From positions 250,406 through 274,353 of the forward strand of contig BMAT01002294.1 of the NCBI GenBank assembly GCA_019649035.1: 23,948 nt of DNA. Direction: 5' to 3'. How positions within the stretch are numbered: the stretch's first letter is position 1; each line of letters opens with the position of its first letter. This document shows, piece after piece, positions 21,449 through 23,948 of the stretch. A program made the translations under genes and the position numbers. This DNA comes from Elysia marginata. Taxonomy: Eukaryota; Mollusca; Gastropoda; Plakobranchidae. The notes under the pieces are model-generated. The model did no database searches. It worked only from the letters and a program-made list of their open reading frames with translations, and was not told where the DNA came from.

Positions 21449-21721
21449 TCAGTGAAGCAACCATCCGAAAAAAGGAATGATAATCCAGTGCCTGATTTGA
21501 AACCAGTGGCGAACGTTTATCGACTCTGGTTTTCTTTTTCCCAAACCATTTCTCAAGGGAGCGTACACGCTATGGGTTAATGTAAAAACTATCAAATCAT
21601 CTCGACTCAAAATTAAATTCACAACATCACACTCATACTCATAGACCATTTCACAACAGTCCACGCTGAAGACGATAGAAAACGGTATCAAAAGCCAGAG
21701 GTTTTTTTTTTCTTTAGCTAC
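21449..21721 (-). CDS. Candidate terminal exon c of an unrecognised gene
   Basis: A minus-strand frame is open from a possible CTAG acceptor (21722-21723) to a TGA at 21449-21451, 90 codons, in phase 0 with candidate exon b. It encodes LWLLIPFSIVFSVDCCEMVY, CDVVNLILSRDD and RHWFQIRHWIII. A better-looking acceptor, TCGTCTTCAG ending at 21666, would need phase 2 and does not fit exon b. An ATTAAA hexamer lies downstream (TTTAAT on plus, 21131-21136). If real, this is the 3' end of a gene head-to-tail with PDZD8, and the MITE-like element sits in its last intron. Confidence 0.3.
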   Translation of the reverse strand, partial: VAKEKKNLWLLIPFSIVFSVDCCEMVYEYECDVVNLILSRDDLIVFTLTHSVYAPLRNGLGKRKPESINVRHWFQIRHWIIIPFFGWLLH

Positions 21722-21737
21722 CTAGTACACTGTGTAG

Positions 21738-22210
21738 GACATATGTGCCTGTGACAAAAGGTCCTGTAATGTGTCGCGAGTGATGTCATGTCAGGCTTTG
21801 AGGCTGAATAAAATCTTTCAGAACTATAACCATGTCGAATAATCTTGCTTGAAATGTGCAATGGGCTGAATGCAACATTTTGAGCACAAATAACTTTAAG
21901 AGGACACAATATTTAGAGCACAAAACCCATTATGTCGCGAGTGATTCTGCATTGAAAAAAGTCACACTTTTTGAGTCACGGGTGATTCTGACATGAATTT
22001 CAAAAAGTGGAAACTTTGTACTGATGATGCAAGTCTTGAGAGTATATATAACACTTTCCTTTTAACATCAATAAGTCTACTGATTTTTGCTAGTTATATT
22101 AGGATTAAAAGTGACCTTTTCAAAATTAATATGAAATACTAACAGAGTAAAATATTTGTGCACCAAAAGTTGTCTTTTTTGCAAAACGACCTTTTGTCAC
22201 AGTGACATAT
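21738..22210. mobile_element. Probable non-autonomous DNA transposon (MITE-like), about 470 bp
   Basis: Inverted arms of 23 bp at 21741-21763 and 22188-22210 agree at 21 of 23 positions, with a perfect 15-bp core CTGTGACAAAAGGTC. The direct repeat GACATAT lies at 21738-21744 and again at 22204-22210, a possible target duplication partly overlapping the arms. There is no transposase coding inside. Internally TGTCGCGAGTGAT occurs at 21772-21784 and 21933-21945, with a variant AGTCACGGGTGAT at 21974-21986. The superfamily is not assigned. Confidence 0.55.
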
Positions 22211-22338
22211 CAAAACTACTCCACATTTATCTAGATAGCTTATTGTACAGCTTGTTATGATAAGCTAATGTTAGCCCCTTCTATGAATCAACACAATTTG
22301 ACTCACTACGCTACATTCAGAGAGGCTTTCAAACGTAC

Positions 22339-22535
22339 CTCTAATTTTAAAAAAATTATTGCAGAGTGACCATTAGAATTACATGCCACTGTTTTCGAGA
22401 AATGTACGAGTTCCGGCGTGTCCAGAGGTGAAGGACCATCCATCAATACAAGTGTATCGATTTCTGTGGCAATTTCCGCTGAAGAACAGAAAACATCCTC
22501 ATAAACATAGGAACGTGCGGGACTCATATAGCCAT
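22339..22535 (-). CDS. Candidate exon b of an unrecognised gene
   Basis: A 197-nt open segment is preceded by a T-rich tract and TTACTCAG acceptor and followed by the donor GAG|GTACGT. Phase 1 entry matches candidate exon a; phase 0 exit. It encodes GYMSPARSYVYEDVFCSSAE, followed by a mixed hydrophobic/polar stretch ending IIFLKLE. Amino-acid composition looks protein-like, not low complexity. It could instead be a non-coding 5' exon of PDZD8 or a chance open frame. No family recognised. Confidence 0.4.
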
Positions 22536-22877
22536 CTGAGTAAGAAATAAAAAAACACAAGCTTTTCACTCAGCACACTGCTTGGTTGACGGCTAGAACT
22601 ATTGAAGTAGACCTAGACAGAAATACAATCACAATCGCCAGCTGTTGTGTCACACTTACGCCGGTCGCCCGCATGACTTATTGTGCCATCATTTTTTGTT
22701 GTTGATAAAAAAATTGTACGGTCAGGGACGATGTTGCGAAGTTTATTTAAGTCTTGCGAATTTAAAGTAAGGTGCGACAGCACTTTCAGTCACAGGAACG
22801 CACTCCTTTCAGAAAACTAACATGGTCTCGCTATTATTAACAACAGTGAGTTGCCTTCTTATAATCTTCCTACTCAC

Positions 22878-23016
22878 CATTTCTCGCCTGTGTTAAACTG
22901 TAGTATACACGACATAACTCTATTTCCACCACATCATTGCTCCAGCAATTAAGAATGTTAAAGCTTTTAGTTACTCCACTCAACAATTTAAGCGTTTGAA
23001 AAATTGTTTCGACCGA
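22878..23016 (-). CDS. Candidate exon a of an unrecognised gene
   Basis: An open minus-strand frame of 46 codons plus one base ends at a strong donor, AATG|GTGAGT. It encodes a helical-looking stretch (TIFQTLKLLSGVTKSFNILN, then CWSNDVVEIELCRVYYSLTQ). A TAA at 23017-23019 bounds it upstream, so the true 5' splice boundary lies inside the stated range. No in-frame ATG is present. It joins in phase 1 to the segment at 22339-22535. I do not recognise the family. Confidence 0.35.
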
Positions 23017-23473
23017 TTATGCTGTTAGGACAATTTGCCCATCAACAAGTCAACTACATGCACTAAAGAAGAAGCAGCAAGTGGCAGGTGTGTTCGCTCA
23101 GCTGACGAGCGGCTGTTTCTATTGATACTGGTGTGTTACCGTGGTAAAGATGCCAGTAATAAACCGGTGATACTGTAATATCACACAAACAGAAACAGTG
23201 GCAATGAGCGGGTTTCATGTTTCGGCTCCGTATGATGAACATCCTATCACAGTATCAAGATACACATTCCCTGGCTATGATAATAGGTGAACATAAATAT
23301 TCTATTATGTGTACGGATATATGCAAAGCATATTCAGCACACCCTGTCGTTATCCTGTTTTGGGTGGCAGTGTTACAAATAAAGGAACACAACATAATCG
23401 CTACAGTATCATGAGATCCTACCAATGCACGTGTAATTAATTTTGTATCACAACTGCAATTAACGACAAGAGA

Positions 23474-23485
23474 GGGGGGGGGGGG
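23474..23485. repeat. G12 homopolymer
   Basis: Twelve consecutive G on plus, next to a short GC-richer patch at about 23540-23600 that contains an imperfect hairpin (CCAGGC with GCCTGG). Confidence 0.9.
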
Positions 23486-23814
23486 AGAAATCAGTGTTAT
23501 CCTTGTAAATGCAGTTTTCTACAAGCAAGTCACTAATGACACAAGCCCGGCTGTGACAAGTCCCAGGTGCCAGGCAATAGCAGCCCGGAGGGCCTGGGCA
23601 AGAGGACACAGACGATAATGACAAGACAGACACAAGCATGACATTAAAGACTAGACAATGATAGCCCATGGGAAATATCACTCAGAGATAGCTCATGCTA
23701 CACTGATGCGGGAATTGGAGGGGATAGAGCAATAGAATTGCTTATTGCGTATTTCACAAATGGGATATTGGGGTCTTTGAGAAAAATCTTTTTATACAAA
23801 ATAGAAATGGAGAA

Positions 23815-23948
23815 ATAATACAGAGAGAGAGAGAGACAGACAGGTATACACATAAAAAATGAAGAGACACCGAAAGCGAGAGAGAAACACACAGACATAG
23901 AGACAGACAGATAGATCGAGACAGAGAGAGACTGACTGAGAGTGGGAG
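23815..23948. repeat. GA/GACA-rich simple sequence at right edge
   Basis: Runs of AGAGAGAGAGAG and GACAGACAG with interruptions continue to the window end. It accounts for the minus-strand open frame at 23698-23898. Confidence 0.9.

Noticed and set aside
22878..23016. Assignment of candidate exon a to ATRIP
   Set aside because: Only a loose helical resemblance recalled from memory; the following exons do not match, so no family is claimed.
23698..23898. 66-residue minus-strand hydrophobic frame
   Set aside because: Partly translation of the GA-rich simple repeat at the window edge.

Overview
This is eukaryotic nuclear DNA: AT-rich, intron-rich, with tRNA-derived SINE fragments and simple repeats and no bacterial-type gene packing. 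The protein similarity, intron density and SINE body type suggest an invertebrate, most likely a mollusc (possibly a gastropod). The organism is an inference; no lineage marker in the window proves it.

The window is dominated by one complete gene on the minus strand, PDZD8, an ER-anchored lipid-transfer and membrane-contact-site protein. I reconstructed 23 coding exons between 20796 (ATG) and 1845 (TAG). Every junction has GT/AG boundaries and compatible phase. The joined frame has 1395 codons, giving 1394 residues plus the stop. Domain order is N-terminal membrane anchor, SMP lipid-transfer domain, PDZ, a C2-like beta-sandwich, a C1 zinc finger, a paired coiled coil, and a long disordered acidic/serine-rich tail carried by the last exon. 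The 3' UTR runs leftward from 1844. A tRNA-like SINE head sits at the left edge (about 1-80).

Introns (3309-20517) are mostly AT-rich sequence without genes. Exceptions are a decayed tRNA-derived SINE in intron 12 (about 12328-12445), a small inverted-repeat cluster in intron 22, a purine tract in intron 21, and a G13 run followed by two undetermined bases in intron 4.

Upstream of PDZD8 (20797-23948) there is a 21-bp tandem duplication, a long GAA/GAG repeat, and a probable 470-bp non-autonomous DNA transposon with terminal inverted repeats. There are also three phase-compatible open segments on the minus strand (about 23016-22878, 22535-22339 and 21721-21449). These may be the 3' end of a second, unrecognised gene lying head-to-tail with PDZD8. 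The right end is purine-rich simple sequence.

Nothing here looks like a prokaryotic-style system. The most informative leads are the unassigned three-exon candidate gene, an LC3-interacting-region-like motif in the PDZD8 tail, and a compact hairpin in the PDZD8 3' UTR.
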